Positions 1 through 13,904 are shown, counted from the stretch's first letter. The stretch is DNA of 42,855 nt from Symsagittifera roscoffensis (GCF_963678635.1 NW_026971239.1:1-42855), one strand, 5' to 3'. The notes: generated by a model not told the origin, from the sequence alone. Numbers and translations: made by a program.

Positions 1-1770
1 CGCAAAACACTAGGGACTGCATAATCCAACTAAAATATACTTAATAAGTGTTTCCAAAACGTTTTCCCACTTTTTGATGTAGTCGGAACAATAAGCTTTG
101 CAAAGCATTAGGGACTAAATAAGCCAACTGAAATATTGTTCATAAGTTTTTCCAAAACATTTTCCCACTTCGTGATGTAGTCGGAACAATAAGCTTCGCA
201 AAAAGTTAGGGACTGCATAAGCCAACTGAAATTTTGTTCATAATTATTTCCTAAACATTTTCCCACTTCGTGATGTGATCGGAACAATAAGCTTCGCAAA
301 ACATTAGGTACTGCAAAAGCCAACTGAAATATTGTTCATAATTTTTTCCAAAACAGTTTCCCACTTCGTGATGTGTTCGGAACAATTAGCTTCGCAAAAC
401 ACTAGGGACTGCATAAGCCAACAGAAATATACTTCATAATTGTTTCCAAAACATTTACCCACTTCGTGATGTAACCGGAACAATTAGCTTCGCAAAACAC
501 TAGGGACTGCATAAGCCAACTGAAATATACTTCATAATTGTTTCCAAAATAATTTTCCCACTTCGTGATGTGTTCGGAACAATTAGCTTCGCAAAACACT
601 AGGGAATGCATAAGCCAACTGAAATATACTTCATAATTGTTTCCAAAACATTTACCCACTTCGTGATGTAACCGGAACAATAAGCTTCGCAAAACATTAG
701 GGACTGCATAAGCCAACTGAAATATCCTTCAGAATTGTTTCCAAAATTTTTTCCCACTTCGTGATGTGGTCGGAACAATAAGCTTCGCAAAACACTAGGG
801 ACTGCATAAGCCAACTGAAATATTGTTCATAATTTTTTCCAAAACAGTTTCCCACTTCGTGATGTGTTCGGAACAATTAGCTTCGCAAAACACTAGGGAC
901 TGCATAAGCCAACTGAAATATACTTCATCATTGTTTCCAAAATATTTTCCCACTTCGTGATGTAGTCGGAACAATAAGCTTCGCAAAACTTTAGGGACTG
1001 CATAAGCCAACTGAAATACCCTTCAGAATTGTTTCCAAAACTTTTTCCCACTTCGTGATGTGGTCGGAACAATAAGCTTCGCAAAACATTAGGGACTGCA
1101 TAAGCCAACTGAAATATCCTTCAGAATTGTTTCCAAAACATTTTCGAACTTCGTGATGTGGTCGGAACAATAAGCTTTCCAAAACACTAGGGACTGCATA
1201 AGCCAACTGAAATATTGTTCATAATTTTTTCCAAAACATTTTCCCACTTCGTCAAGTGTTCAGAACAATTAGCTTTGCAAAACACTAGGGACTGCATAAG
1301 CCAACTGAAATATACTTCATAATTGTTTCCAAAATATTTTCCCACTTCGTGATGTAGTCGGAACAATAAGCTTCGCAAACCTTTAGGGACTGCATAAGCC
1401 AACTGAAATACCCTTCAGAAAGGTTTCCAAAACTTTTTCCCACTTCGTGATGTGGTCGGAACAATAAGCTTTGCAAAACACTAGGGACTGCATAAGCCAA
1501 CTGAAATATTGTTCATAATTTTTTCCAAAACATTTTCCCACTTCGTGATGTGTTCGAAACAATTAACTTCGCAAAACACTAGGGACTGCATAAGCCAACT
1601 GAAATATACTTCATAATTGTTTCCAAAACATTTTCCCTCTTCGTGATGTAACCGGAACAATAAGCTTCGCAAAACATTAGGGACTGCATAAGCCAACTGA
1701 AATATCCTTCATCATTGTTTCCAAAATGTTTTCCCACTTCGTGATGTAGTCGGAACAATAAGCTTCGCAA

Positions 1771-4512
1771 AACTTTAGGGACTGCATAAGCCAACTGAAA
1801 TATCCTTCAGAATTGTTTCCAAAACTTTTCCCCGCTTCGTGATGTGGTCGCAACAATAAGCTTCGCAAAACACTAGGGACTGCATAAGCCAACTGAAATA
1901 TTGTTCATAATTGTTTTCAAAATATTTTCCCACTTCGTGATGTGGTCGGAACAATAAGCTTCGCAAAACATTAGGGACTGCATAAGCCAACTGAAATATC
2001 CTTCATAATTGTTTCCAAAACTTTTCCCCACTTCGTGATGTGGTCGGAACAATAAGCTTCGCAAAACACTAGGGACTGCATAAGCCAACTGAAATATTGT
2101 TCATAATTGTTTTCAATACATTTTCCCACTTCGTGATGTGGTCGGAACAATAAACTTCGCAAAACACTAGGGACTGCATAAGCCAACTGAAATATACTTC
2201 AAAAATGTTTCCAAAACTTTTTACCACTTCGTGATGTAGTCGGAACAATAAGCATCGCAAAACATTAGAGGCTGCATAAGCCAACTGAATTATCCTTCAT
2301 AATTGTTTCCAAAACTTTTTCCCAAATCGTGATGTGGTCTGAACAATAAGCCTCGCAAAACATTAGGGACTGCATAAGCCAACTGAAATATTGTTCATAA
2401 TTGTTTTCAAAACATTTTCCCACTTCGTGATGTGGTCGGAACAATAAGCTTCGCGAAACATTAGGGACTGCATAAGCCAACTGAAATATCCTTCATAATT
2501 GTTTCCAAAACTTTTCCCCACTTCGTGATGTGGTCGGAACAATAAGCTTCGCAAAACACTAGGGACTGCATAAGCCAACTGAAATATTGTTCATAATTGT
2601 TTTCAAAACATTTTCCCACTTCGTGATGTGGTCGGAACAATAAGCTTCGCAAAACATTAGGGACTGTATAAGCCAACTGAAATATCCTTCATAATTGTTT
2701 CCAAAACTTTTCCCCACTTCGTGATGTGGTCGGAACAATAAGCTTCGCAAAACACTAGGGACTGCATAAGCCAACTGAAATATTCTTCATAATTGTTTTC
2801 AATACATTTTCCCACTTCGTGATGTGGTCGGAACAATAAACTTCGCAAAACACTAGGGACTGCATAAGCCAACTGAAATATACTTCAAAAATGTTTCCAA
2901 AACTTTTTACCACTTCGTGATGTAGTCGGAACAATAAGCATCGCAAAACATTACAGACTGCATAAGCCAACTGAGTTATCCTTCATAATTGTTTCCAAAA
3001 CCTTTTCCCAAATCGTGACGTGGTCTGAACAATAAGCCTCGCAAAACATTAGGGACTGCATAAGCCAACTGAATTTTTGTTCATAATTGTTTTCAAAACA
3101 TTTTCCCACTTCGTGATGTGGTTGAGCAAAAAGCTTCGCAAAACATTAGGGACTGCATAAGCCAACTGAAATATCCTTCATAATTGTTTCCAAAACCTTT
3201 CCCCGCTTCGTGATGTGGTCGCAACAATAAGCTTCGCAAAACACTAGGGACTGCATAAGCCAACTGAAATATTGTTCATAATTGTTTTCAAAATATTTTC
3301 CCACTTCGTGATGTGGTCGGAACAATAAGCTTCGCAAAACATTAGGGACTGCATAAGCCAACTGAAATATCCTTCATAATTGTTTCCAAAACTTTTCCCC
3401 ACTTCGTGATGTGGTCGGAACAATAAGCTTCGCAAAACACTAGGGACTGCATAAGCCAACTGAAATATTGTTCATAATTGTTTTCAATACATTTTCCCAC
3501 TTCGTGATGTGGTCGGAACAATAAACTTCGCAAAACACTAGGGACTGCATAAGCCAACTGAAATATACTTCAAAAATGTTTCCAAAACTTTTTACCACTT
3601 CGTGATGTAGTCGGAACAATAAGCATCGCAAAACATTAGAGGCTGCATAAGCCAACTGAATTATCCTTCATAATTGTTTCCAAAACTTTTTCCCAAATCG
3701 TGATGTGGTCTGAACAATAAGCCTCGCAAAACATTAGGGACTGCATAAGCCAACTGAAATATTGTTCATAATTGTTTTCAAAACATTTTCCCACTTCGTG
3801 ATGTGGTCGGAACAATAAGCTTCGCGAAACATTAGGGACTGCATAAGCCAACTGAAATATCCTTCATAATTGTTTCCAAAACTTTTCCCCACTTCGTGAT
3901 GTGGTCGGAACAATAAGCTTCGCAAAACACTAGGGACTGCATAAGCCAACTGAAATATTGTTCATAATTGTTTTCAAAACATTTTCCCACTTCGTGATGT
4001 GGTCGGAACAATAAGCTTCGCAAAACATTAGGGACTGTATAAGCCAACTGAAATATCCTTCATAATTGTTTCCAAAACTTTTCCCCACTTCGTGATGTGG
4101 TCGGAACAATAAGCTTCGCAAAACACTAGGGACTGCATAAGCCAACTGAAATATTGTTCATAATTGTTTTCAATACATTTTCCCACTTCGTGATGTGGTC
4201 GGAACAATAAACTTCGCAAAACACTAGGTACTGCATAAGCCAACTGAAATATACTTCAAAAATGTTTCCAAAACTTTTTACCACTTCGTGATGTAGTCGG
4301 AACAATAAGCATCGCAAAACATTACAGACTGCATAAGCCAACTGAGTTATCCTTCATAATTGTTTCCGAAACCTTTTCCCAAATCGTGACGTGGTCTGAA
4401 CAATAAGCCTCGCAAAACATTAGGGACTGCATAAGCCAACTGAATTTTTGTTCATAATTGTTTTCAAAACATTTTCCCACTTCGTGATGTGGTTGAGCAA
4501 AAAGCTTCGCAA
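1771..4512. repeat. Higher-order repeat: two copies of a 14-monomer block (1371 bp)
   Basis: Positions 1771-3141 and 3142-4512 match nearly base for base at an offset of 1371 bp, which is 14 monomers less one base. Diagnostic variants recur in order: CCCCGCTTCG with GTCGCAACAA near 1829 and 3200, CTTCAAAAATG near 2198 and 3569, CCCAAATCGTGA near 2322 and 3693, and the shortened GTGGTTGAGCAAAAAGC near 3118 and 4490. Upstream of 1771 the match at this offset stops and monomers are individually more diverged. This points to a recent block duplication. Confidence 0.93.
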
Positions 4513-6618
4513 AACATTAGGGACTGCATAAGCCAACTGAAATATCCTTCATAATTGTTTCCAAAACCTTTTCCCACCTCGTGATGTAACCGGATTAATA
4601 AGTTTCGCAAAATATTAGGGACTGCATAAGCCAACTGAAATATCCTTCATTATTGTTTCCAAAATAATTTCCCACTTCGTGATGTAGTCGGAACAATAAG
4701 CTTCGCAAAGAATTAGGGACTGCATAAGCCAACTGAAATATCTTTTAGAATTGTTTCCAAAACATTTTCCAACTTCGTGATGTGGTCGGAACCATAAGCT
4801 TCGCAAAACACTAGGGACTGCATAAGCCAACCTTAATATTGTTCATAATTGTTTTCAAAACATTTTCCCACTTCGTGATGCGGTCGGAACAATAGGCTTC
4901 GGAAAACATTAGGGACTGCATAAGCCAGTTGAAATATCCTTCATAATTGTTTCCAAAGCATTTTCCCACTTCGTGATGTGGTCGGAACAATAAGCTTCGC
5001 AAAACACTAAGGACTGCATTAGCCAACTGAAACATACTTCAAAATTGTTTCCAAAACATTTTACTACTTCGTCATGTAGTCGGAACAATAAAATTCGCAA
5101 AACATTAGGGACTGCATAAGCCAACTGAAATTTCCTTCATAATTGTTTCCAAAACCTTTTCCCATTTCGTGATGTGGTCGGAACAATAAGCTTCGCAAAA
5201 CATTAGGGACTGCAAGAGCCAACTGAAATAATCTTCATTATTGTTTCCAAAATATTTTCCCACTTCGTGATGTAGTGGGAACAATAAGCTTCGCAAAACA
5301 TTAGGGACTGCATAAGCCAATTGAAAAAATCCTTCAGAATTGTTTCCAAAACTTTTTCCCACTTCGTGATGTGGTCGGAACAATAAGCTTCGCAAAACAC
5401 TAGGGACTGCATAAGCCAACTGAAATATTGTTCATAATTGTTTTCAAAACATTTTCCCACTTCGTGATGTGGTCGGAACAATAAGCTTCGCAAAACATTA
5501 CGGGCTGCATAAGCCAACTGAAATATCCTTCATAATTGTTTCCAAAACATTTTCCCACTTCGTGATGTGGTCGGAACAATAAACTTCGCAAAACATTAGG
5601 GACTGCATAAGCCAACTGAAATATCCTTCATAATTGTTTCCAAAACATTTCCCCACTTCGTGATGTGGTCGGAACGATAAGCTTCGCAAAACATTAGGGA
5701 CTGCATAAGCCAACTGAGTTATCCTTCGTAATTGTTTCCAAAACCTTTTCCCAAATCGTGACGTGGTCTGAACAATAAGCCTCGCAAAACATTAGGGACT
5801 GCATAAGCCAACTGAATTTTTGTTCATAATTGTTTTCAAAACATTTTCCCACTTCGTGATGTGGTTGAGCAAAAAGCTTCGCAAAACATTAGGGACTGCA
5901 TAAGCCAACTGAAATATCCTTCATAATTGTTTCCAAAACCTTTTCCCACCTCGTGATGTAACCGGATTAATAAGTTTCGCAAAATATTAGGGACTGCATA
6001 AGCCAACTGAAATATCCTTCATTATTGTTTCCAAAATAATTTCCCACTTCGTGATGTAGTCGGAACAATAAGCTTCGCAAAGAATTAGGGACTGCATAAG
6101 CCAACTGAAATATCCTTTAGAATTGTTTCCAAAACATTTTCCAACTTCGTGATGTGGTCGGAACCATAAGCTTCGCAAAACACTAGGGACTGCATAAGCC
6201 AACCTTAATATTGTTCATAATTGTTTTCAAAACATTTTCCCACTTCGTGATGCAGTCGGAACAATAGGCTTCGGAAAACATTAGGGACTGCATAAGCCAG
6301 TTGAAATATCCTTCATAATTGTTTCCAAAGCATTTTCCCACTTCGTGATGTGGTCGGAACAATAAGCTTCGCAAAACACTAAGGACTGCATTAGCCAACT
6401 GAAACATACTTCAAAATTGTTTCCAAAACATTTTACCACTTCGTCATGTAGTCGGAACAATAAAATTCGCAAAACATTAGGGACTGCATAAGCCAACTGA
6501 AATTTCCTTCATAATTGTTTCCAAAACCTTTTCCCATTTCGTGATGTGGTCGGAACAATAAGCTTCGCAAAACATTAGGGACTGCAAGAGCCAACTGAAA
6601 TAATCTTCATTATTGTTT
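4327..6618. repeat. Higher-order repeat: second 14-monomer block (1372 bp), one full and one partial copy
   Basis: From 4327 to about 5698 the sequence recurs at 5699 onward with an offset of 1372 bp, exactly 14 monomers. Shared variants include GTAACCGGATTAATAAGTTTC near 4588 and 5960, TTCGTGATGC near 4877 and 6249, and GGAACCATAAGC near 4789 and 6161. The second copy is cut short at about 6618 by a break inside a monomer. The first two monomers of the block also carry the markers that close the preceding 1371-bp block, so the two block types overlap in ancestry. Confidence 0.9.
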
Positions 6619-6893
6619 CCAAAATATAGGGACTGCATAAGCCAGTTGAAATATCCTTCATAATTGTTTCCAAAGCATTTTCCCACTTCGTGATGTGGTC
6701 GGAACAATAAGCTTCGCAAAACACTAAGGACTGCATTAGCCAACTGAAACATACTTCAAAATTGTTTCCAAAACATTTTACCACTTCGTCATGTAGTCGG
6801 AACAATAAAATTCGCAAAACATTAGGGACTGCATAAGCCAACTGAAATTTCCTTCATAATTGTTTCCAAAACCTTTTCCCATTTCGTGATGTA
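6619..6893. repeat. Out-of-register junction within the satellite
   Basis: At about 6619-6625 a monomer jumps from the middle (after TTTCCAAAATA) straight to TAGGGACTGC, skipping roughly half a unit. The following 265 bp repeat 6285-6548 at an offset near 344 bp, about 3.5 monomers. Near 6893 the sequence switches again to material matching the region around 5270 (GTAGTGGGAACAATAAGC). Both switches change position within the block, as expected from recombination between poorly aligned monomers. Confidence 0.85.
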
Positions 6894-7018
6894 GTGGGAA
6901 CAATAAGCTTCGCAAAACATTAGGGACTGCATAAGCCAATTGAAAAAATCCTTCAGAATTGTTTCCAAAACTTTTTCCCACTTCGTGATGTGGTCGGAAC
7001 AATAAGCTTCGCAAAACA

Positions 7019-9200
7019 TTACGGGCTGCATAAGCCAACTGAAATATCCTTCATAATTGTTTCCAAAACATTTTCCCACTTCGTGATGTGGTCGGAACAA
7101 TAAGCTTCGCAAAACAGTAAGGACTGCATAAGCCAACTGATATATTGTTCATAATTGTTTTCAAAATATTTTCCCACTTCGTGTTGTGGTCGGAACAATA
7201 AGCTTCGCAAAACATTAGGGACTGCATAAGCCAACTGAAATTTCCCTCATAATTGTTTCCAAAACATTTTCCCACTTCGTGATGTGGTCGGAACAATAAG
7301 CTTCGCAAAACACTAGGGACTGCATAAGCCAACTGAAATATCCTTCATTATTGTTTCCAAAACATTTTCCCACTTCGTGATGTAGTGGGAACAATAAGCT
7401 TCGCAAAACATTAGGGAATGCACAAGCCAATTGAAAAATCCTTCAGAATTGTTTCCAAAACTTTTTCCTACTTCTTGATGTGGTCGGAACAATAAGCTTC
7501 GCAAAACACTAGGGACTGCATAAGCCAACTGAAATATTGTTCATAATTGTTTTCAAAACATTTTCCCACTTCGTGATGTGGTCAGAACAACAAGCTTCGC
7601 AAAACATTACGGGCTGCATAAGCCAACTGAAATATCCTTCATAATTGTTTCCAAAACATTTTCCCACTTCGTGATGTGGTCGGAACAATAAGCTTCGCAA
7701 AACAGTAAGGACTGCATAAGCCAACTGATATATTGTTCATAATTGTTTTCAAAATATTTTCCCACTTCGTGTTGTGGTCGGAACAATAAGCTTCGCAAAA
7801 CATTACGGGCTGCATAAGCCAACTGAAATATCCTTCATAATTGTTTCCAAAACATTTTCCCACTTCGTGATGTGGTCGGAACAATAAGCTTCGCAAAACA
7901 GTAAGGACTGCATAAGCCAACTGATATATTGTTCATAATTGTTTTCAAAATATTTTCCCACTTCGTGTTGTGGTCGGAACAATAAGCTTCGCAAAACATT
8001 AGGGACTGCATAAGCCAACTGAAATTTCCTTCAATATTGTTTCCAAAACATTTTCCCACTTCGTGATGTGGTCGGAACAATAAGCTTCGCAAAACACTAG
8101 GGACTGCATAAGCCAACTGAAATATCCTTCATTATTGTTTCCAAAACATTTTCCCACTTCGTGATGTAGTGGGAACAATAAGCTTCGCAAAACATTAGGG
8201 AATGCACAAGCCAATTGAAAAATCCTTCAGAATTGTTTCCAAAACTTTTTCCTACTTCTTGATGTGGTCGGAACAATAAGCTTCGCAAAACAGTAAGGAC
8301 TGCATAAGCCAACTGATATATTGTTCATAATTGTTTTCAAAATATTTTCCCACTTCGTGTTGTGGTCGGAACAATAAGCTTCGCAAAACATTAGGGACTG
8401 CATAAGCCAACTGAAATTTCCTTCAATATTGTTTCCAAAACATTTTCCCACTTCGTGATGTGGTCGGAACAATAAGCTTCGCAAAACACTAGGGACTGCA
8501 TAAGCCAACTGAAATATCCTTCATTATTGTTTCCAAAACATTTTCCCACTTCGTGATGTGGTCGGAACAATAAGCTTCGCAAAACAGTAAGGACTGCATA
8601 AGCCAACTGATATATTGTTCATAATTGTTTTCAAAATATTTTCCCACTTCGTGTTGTGGTCGGAACAATAAGCTTCGCAAAACATTACGGGCTGCATAAG
8701 CCAACTGAAATATCCTTCATAATTGTTTCCAAAACATTTTCCCACTTCGTGATGTGGTCGGAACAATAAGCTTCGCAAAACAGTAAGGACTGCATAAGCC
8801 AACTGATATATTGTTCATAATTGTTTTCAAAATATTTTCCCACTTCGTGTTGTGGTCGGAACAATAAGCTTCGCAAAACATTAGGGACTGCATAAGCCAA
8901 CTGAAATTTCCTTCAATATTGTTTCCAAAACATTTTCCCACTTCGTGATGTGGTCGGAACAATAAGCTTCGCAAAACACTAGGGACTGCATAAGCCAACT
9001 GAAATATCCTTCATTATTGTTTCCAAAACATTTTCCCACTTCGTGATGTAGTGGGAACAATAAGCTTCGCAAAACATTAGGGAATGCACAAGCCAATTGA
9101 AAAATCCTTCAGAATTGTTTCCAAAACTTTTTCCTACTTCTTGATGTGGTCGGAACAATAAGCTTCGCAAAACACTAGGGACTGCATAAGCCAACTGAAA
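7019..9200. repeat. Satellite sub-array with 8- and 9-monomer block copies
   Basis: Marker monomers with CATTACGGGCTGC start near 7015, 7603, 7799, 8485 and 8681, and segments match at offsets of 784 bp (8 monomers) and 882 bp (9 monomers). Examples are 7215 with 7999, and 7999 with 8881. Two-monomer modules (196 bp) with AACAGTAAGGACTGC are shuffled between copies. This region has a different repeat rhythm from the 14-monomer blocks to its left. Confidence 0.87.
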
Positions 9201-10154
9201 TATTGTTCATAATTGTTTTCAAAACATTTTCCCACTTCGTGATGTGGTCAGAACAATAAGCTTCGCAAAACATTACGGACTGCATAAGCCAACTGAAATA
9301 TCCTTCATAATTGTTTCCAAAACATTTTATCACTTCGAGATGTGGTCGGAACAATAAGCTTCGCAAAACATTACGGACTGCATAAGCGAACTGAAATATC
9401 CTTCATAATTGTTTCCAAAACATTTTCCCACTTCGTGATGTGGTCGGAACAATAAGCTTCGCAAAACACTAGGGACTGCATAAGCCAACTGAAATATTGT
9501 TCATAATTGTTTTCAAAACATTTTCCCACTTCGTGATGTGGTCGGAACAATAAGCTTCGCAAAACATTACGGACTGCATAAGCCAACTGAAATATCCTTC
9601 ATAATTGTTTCCAAAACATTTTCCCACTTCGTGATGTGGTCGGAACAATAAGCTTCGCAAAACACTAAGGACTGCATAAGCCAACTGATCTATTGTTCAT
9701 AATTGTTTTCAAAACCTTTTCCCATTTCGTGATGTGGTCGGAACAATAAGCTTCGCAAAACATTAGGGACTGCATAAGCCAACTGAAATATCCTTCATAA
9801 TTGTTTCCAAAACATTTTCCCATTTCGTGATGTGGTCGGAACAATAAGCTTCGCAAAACACTAGGGACTGCATAAGCCAACTGAAATATCCTTCATTATT
9901 GTTTCCAAAACCTTTTCCCACTTCGTGATGTAGTGGGAACAATAAGCTTCGCAAAACATTAGGGAATGCATAAGCCAACTGAAAAATCCTTCATAATTGT
10001 TTCCAAAACATTTTCCCATTTCGTGATGTGGTCAGAACAATAAGCTTCGCAAAACATTACAGACTGCATAAGCCAACTGAATTATCCTTCATAATTGTTT
10101 CCAAAACATTTTCCCACTTCGAGATGTGGTCGGAACAATAAGTTTCGCAAAACA

Positions 10155-13100
10155 CTAAGGACTGCATAAGCAAACTGAAATATTGTTCATAATTGTTTTC
10201 AAAACATTTTCCCACTTCGTGATGTGATCGGAACAATGAGCTTCGCTAAACATTCGGGACTGTATAAGCCATGAAATATCCTTCATAATTGCTTCCAACA
10301 CATTTTCCCACTTCGTGATGTGGTCGGAACAATAAGCTTCGCAAAACATTAGGGACTGCATAAGCCAACTGAAATATCCTTCATAATTGTTTCCAAAACC
10401 TTTTACCACTTCGTGATGTGGTCGGAGCAATAAGCTTCGCAAAACATTAGGGACTGCTAAGCCAACTGAAATATTGTTCATAATTGTTTTCAAAACACTT
10501 TCCCACTTCGTGATGTGGTTGAACAATAAGCTTCGCAAAACATTACGGACTGCATAAGCCAACTGAAATATCCTTCATAATTGTTTCCAAAACATTTTCC
10601 CACTTCGTGATCTGGTCGGAACAATAAGCTTCGCAAAACACTAAGGACTGCATAAGCCAACTGAAATATCCTTCATAATTGTTTTCAAAACGTTTTCCCA
10701 CTTCGTGTTGTGGTCGGAACAATAAGCTTCGCAAAACATTAGGGAATGCATAAGCCAACTGAAAAATCCTTCATAATTGTTTCCAAAACATTTTCCCATT
10801 TCGTGATGTGGTCAGAACAATAAGCTTCGCAAAACATTACGGACTGCATAAGCCAACTGAATTATCCTTCATAATTGTTTTCAAAACGTTTTCCCACTTC
10901 GAGATGTGGTCGGAACAGTAAGTTTCGCAAAACACTAAGGACTGCATAAGCAAACTGAAATATTGTTCATAATTGTTTTCAAAACATTTTCCCACTTCGT
11001 GATGTGATCGGAACAATGAGCTTCGCTAAACATTCGGGACTGTATAAGCCATGAAATCTCCTTCATAATTGCTTCCAACACATTTTCCCACTTCGTGATG
11101 TGGTCGGAACAATAAGCTTCGCAAAACATTAGGGACTGCATAAGCCAACTGAAATATCCTTCATAATTGTTTTCAAAATATTTTCCCACTTCGTGATGTG
11201 GTCAGAACAATAAGCTTCGCAAAACATTACAGACTGCATAAGCCAACTGAATTATCCTTCATAATTGTTTCCAAAACATTTTCCCACTTCGAGATGTGGT
11301 CGGAACAATAAGTTTCGCAAAACACTAAGGACTGCATAAGCAAACTGAAATATTGTTCATAATTGTTTTCAAAACATTTTCCCACTTCGTGATGTGATCG
11401 GAACAATGAGCTTCGCTAAACATTCGGGACTGTATAAGCCATGAAATATCCTTCATAATTGCTTCCAACACATTTTCCCACTTCGTGATGTGGTCGGAAC
11501 AATAAGCTTCGCAAAACATTAGGGACTGCATAAGCCAACTGAAATATCCTTCATAATTGTTTCCAAAACCTTTTACCACTTCGTGATGTGGTCGGAGCAA
11601 TAAGCTTCGCAAAACATTAGGGACTGCTAAGCCAACTGAAATATTGTTCATAATTGTTTTCAAAACACTTTCCCACTTCGTGATGTGGTTGAACAATAAG
11701 CTTCGCAAAACATTACGGACTGCATAAGCCAACTGAAATATCCTTCATAATTGTTTCCAAAACATTTTCCCACTTCGTGATCTGGTCGGAACAATAAGCT
11801 TCGCAAAACACTAAGGACTGCATAAGCCAACTGAAATATCCTTCATAATTGTTTTCAAAACGTTTTCCCACTTCGTGTTGTGGTCGGAACAATAAGCTTC
11901 GCAAAACATTAGGGAATGCATAAGCCAACTGAAAAATCCTTCATAATTGTTTCCAAAACATTTTCCCATTTCGTGATGTGGTCAGAACAATAAGCTTCGC
12001 AAAACATTACGGACTGCATAAGCCAACTGAATTATCCTTCATAATTGTTTTCAAAACGTTTTCCCACTTCGAGATGTGGTCGGAACAGTAAGTTTCGCAA
12101 AACACTAAGGACTGCATAAGCAAACTGAAATATTGTTCATAATTGTTTTCAAAACATTTTCCCACTTCGTGATGTGATCGGAACAATGAGCTTCGCTAAA
12201 CATTCGGGACTGTATAAGCCATGAAATCTCCTTCATAATTGCTTCCAACACATTTTCCCACTTCGTGATGTGGTCGGAACAATAAGCTTCGCAAAACATT
12301 AGGGACTGCATAAGCCAACTGAAATATCCTTCATAATTGTTTCCAAAACCTTTTCCCACTTCGTGATGTGGTCGGAGCAATAAGCTTCGCAAAACATTAG
12401 GGACTGCTAAGCCAACTGAAATATTGTTCATAATTGTTTTCAAAACACTTTCCCACTTCGTGATGTGGTTGAACAATAAGCTTCGCAAAACATTACGGAC
12501 TGCATAAGCCAACTGAAATATCCTTCATAATTGTTTCCAAAACATTTTCCCACTTCGTGATCTGGTCGGAACAATGAGCTTCGCAAAACACTAAGGACTG
12601 CATAAGCCAACTGATATATTGTTCATAATTGTTTTCAAAACATTTTCCCACTTCGTGTTGTGGTCGGAACAATAAGCTTCGCAAAACATTAGAGACTGCA
12701 TAAGCCAACTGAAATTTCCTTCATAATTGTTTCCAAAACCTTTTCCCATTTCGTGATGTGGTCGGAACAATAAGCTTCGCAAAACATTAGGGACTGCATA
12801 AGCCAACTGAAATATCCTTCATAATTGTTTCCAAAACATTTTCTCATTTCGTGATGTGGTCGGAACAATAAGCTTCTCAAAACACTAGGGACTGCATAAG
12901 CCAACTGAAATATCCTTCATTATTGTTTCCAAAACATTTTCCCACTTCGTGATGTAGTGGGAATAATAAGCTTCGCAAAACATTAGGGAATGCATAAGCC
13001 AACTGAAAAATCCTTCAGAATTGTTTCCAAAACTTTTTCCCACTTCTTGATGTGGTCGGAACAATAAGCTTCGCAAAAAACTAGGGACTGCATAAGCCAA

Positions 13101-13684
13101 CTGAAATATTGTTCATAATTGTTTTCAAAATATTTTCCCACTTCGTGATGTGGTCAGAACAATAAGCTTCGCAAAACATTACGGACTGCATAAGCCAACT
13201 GAAATATCCTTCATAATTGTTTCCAAAACATTTTCTCACTTCGAGATGTGGTCGGAACAATAAGTTTCGCAAAACACTATGGACTGCATAAGCCAACTGA
13301 AATATTGTTCATAATTGTTTTCAAAACATTTTCCCACTTCGTGATGTGATCGGAACAATGAGCTTCGCTAAACATTCGGGACTGTATAAGCCATGAAATA
13401 TCCTTCATAATTGCTTCCAACACATTTTCCCACTTCGTGATGTGGTCGGAACAATAAGCTTCGCAAAACATTAGGGACTGCATAAGCCAACTGAAATATC
13501 CTTCATAATTGTTTCCAAAACCTTTTCCCATTTCGTGATGTGGTCGGAGCAAAAAGCTTCGCAAAACATTAGGGACTGCTAAGCCAACTGAAATATTGTT
13601 CATAATTGTTTTCAAAACACTTTCCCACTTCGTGATGTGGTTGAACAATAAGCTTCGCAAAGCATTATGGACTGCATGAGCCAA
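10155..13684. repeat. Satellite sub-array with 12- and 8-monomer blocks (1170 and 780 bp)
   Basis: Matching blocks start near 10155, 11325, 12105 and 13277, giving offsets of 1170, 780 and 1172 bp. The lengths are explained by monomers with small deletions: AAGCCATGAAAT lacks 2 bp, GACTGCTAAGCC lacks 1 bp and GTGGTTGAACAA lacks 1 bp. Hence 12 x 98 - 6 = 1170 and 8 x 98 - 4 = 780. The deletions mark block identity and show that copies arose by duplicating whole blocks. Confidence 0.9.
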
Positions 13685-13904
13685 CTGAAATATTGTTCAT
13701 AATTGTTTCAAAAACATTTTCCCAGTTCGTGATGTGTCGGAACAATAAGCTTCGCAAAACATTAGGGACTGCATAAGCCAACTGAATTATCCTTCAAAAT
13801 TGTTTCGAAAATATTTTCCCACTTCGTGATGTGGTCGGAAAAATAGGCTTCGCAAAACACTAGGGACTTCATAAGCCAACTGAAATATTGTTCATAATTG
13901 TTTT

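Larger units (their letters stand above)
1..13904. repeat. 98-bp satellite array, about 142 monomers
   Basis: The whole stretch is head-to-tail copies of a 98-bp AT-rich unit, starting outside the window and ending within a monomer at 13904. Most units hold the hexamer AAGCTT (for example 9552 and 9650, exactly 98 bp apart), so HindIII would cut a ladder. Other recurring blocks are CACTTCGTGATGTGGTCGGA and GGACTGCATAAGCCAACTGA. Monomers differ mainly in a few diagnostic positions, and a few carry 1-2 bp deletions. The minus strand is unusually open: 98 is not a multiple of 3, so one reading frame passes through the monomer in two frames before meeting a stop in the third. This yields repeated 71-codon open stretches that begin at TTG. 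The longest ATG-started piece of the consensus is only about 36 codons, so I treat the array as non-coding. Confidence 0.98.

Noticed and set aside
9542-9640. CENP-B box in the satellite monomer
   Set aside because: TTCG followed by CGG occurs, but the spacing and the central A of the box pattern do not fit.
108-13684. Dozens of minus-strand ORFs of 71-135 codons in the satellite as a gene family
   Set aside because: They overlap each other in steps of 98 bp, start at TTG, and are the same monomer read in successive frames. ATG-started parts are about 36 codons.
1-13904. CRISPR array
   Set aside because: The repeats are direct 98-bp units without unique spacers and belong to a clearly eukaryotic context.
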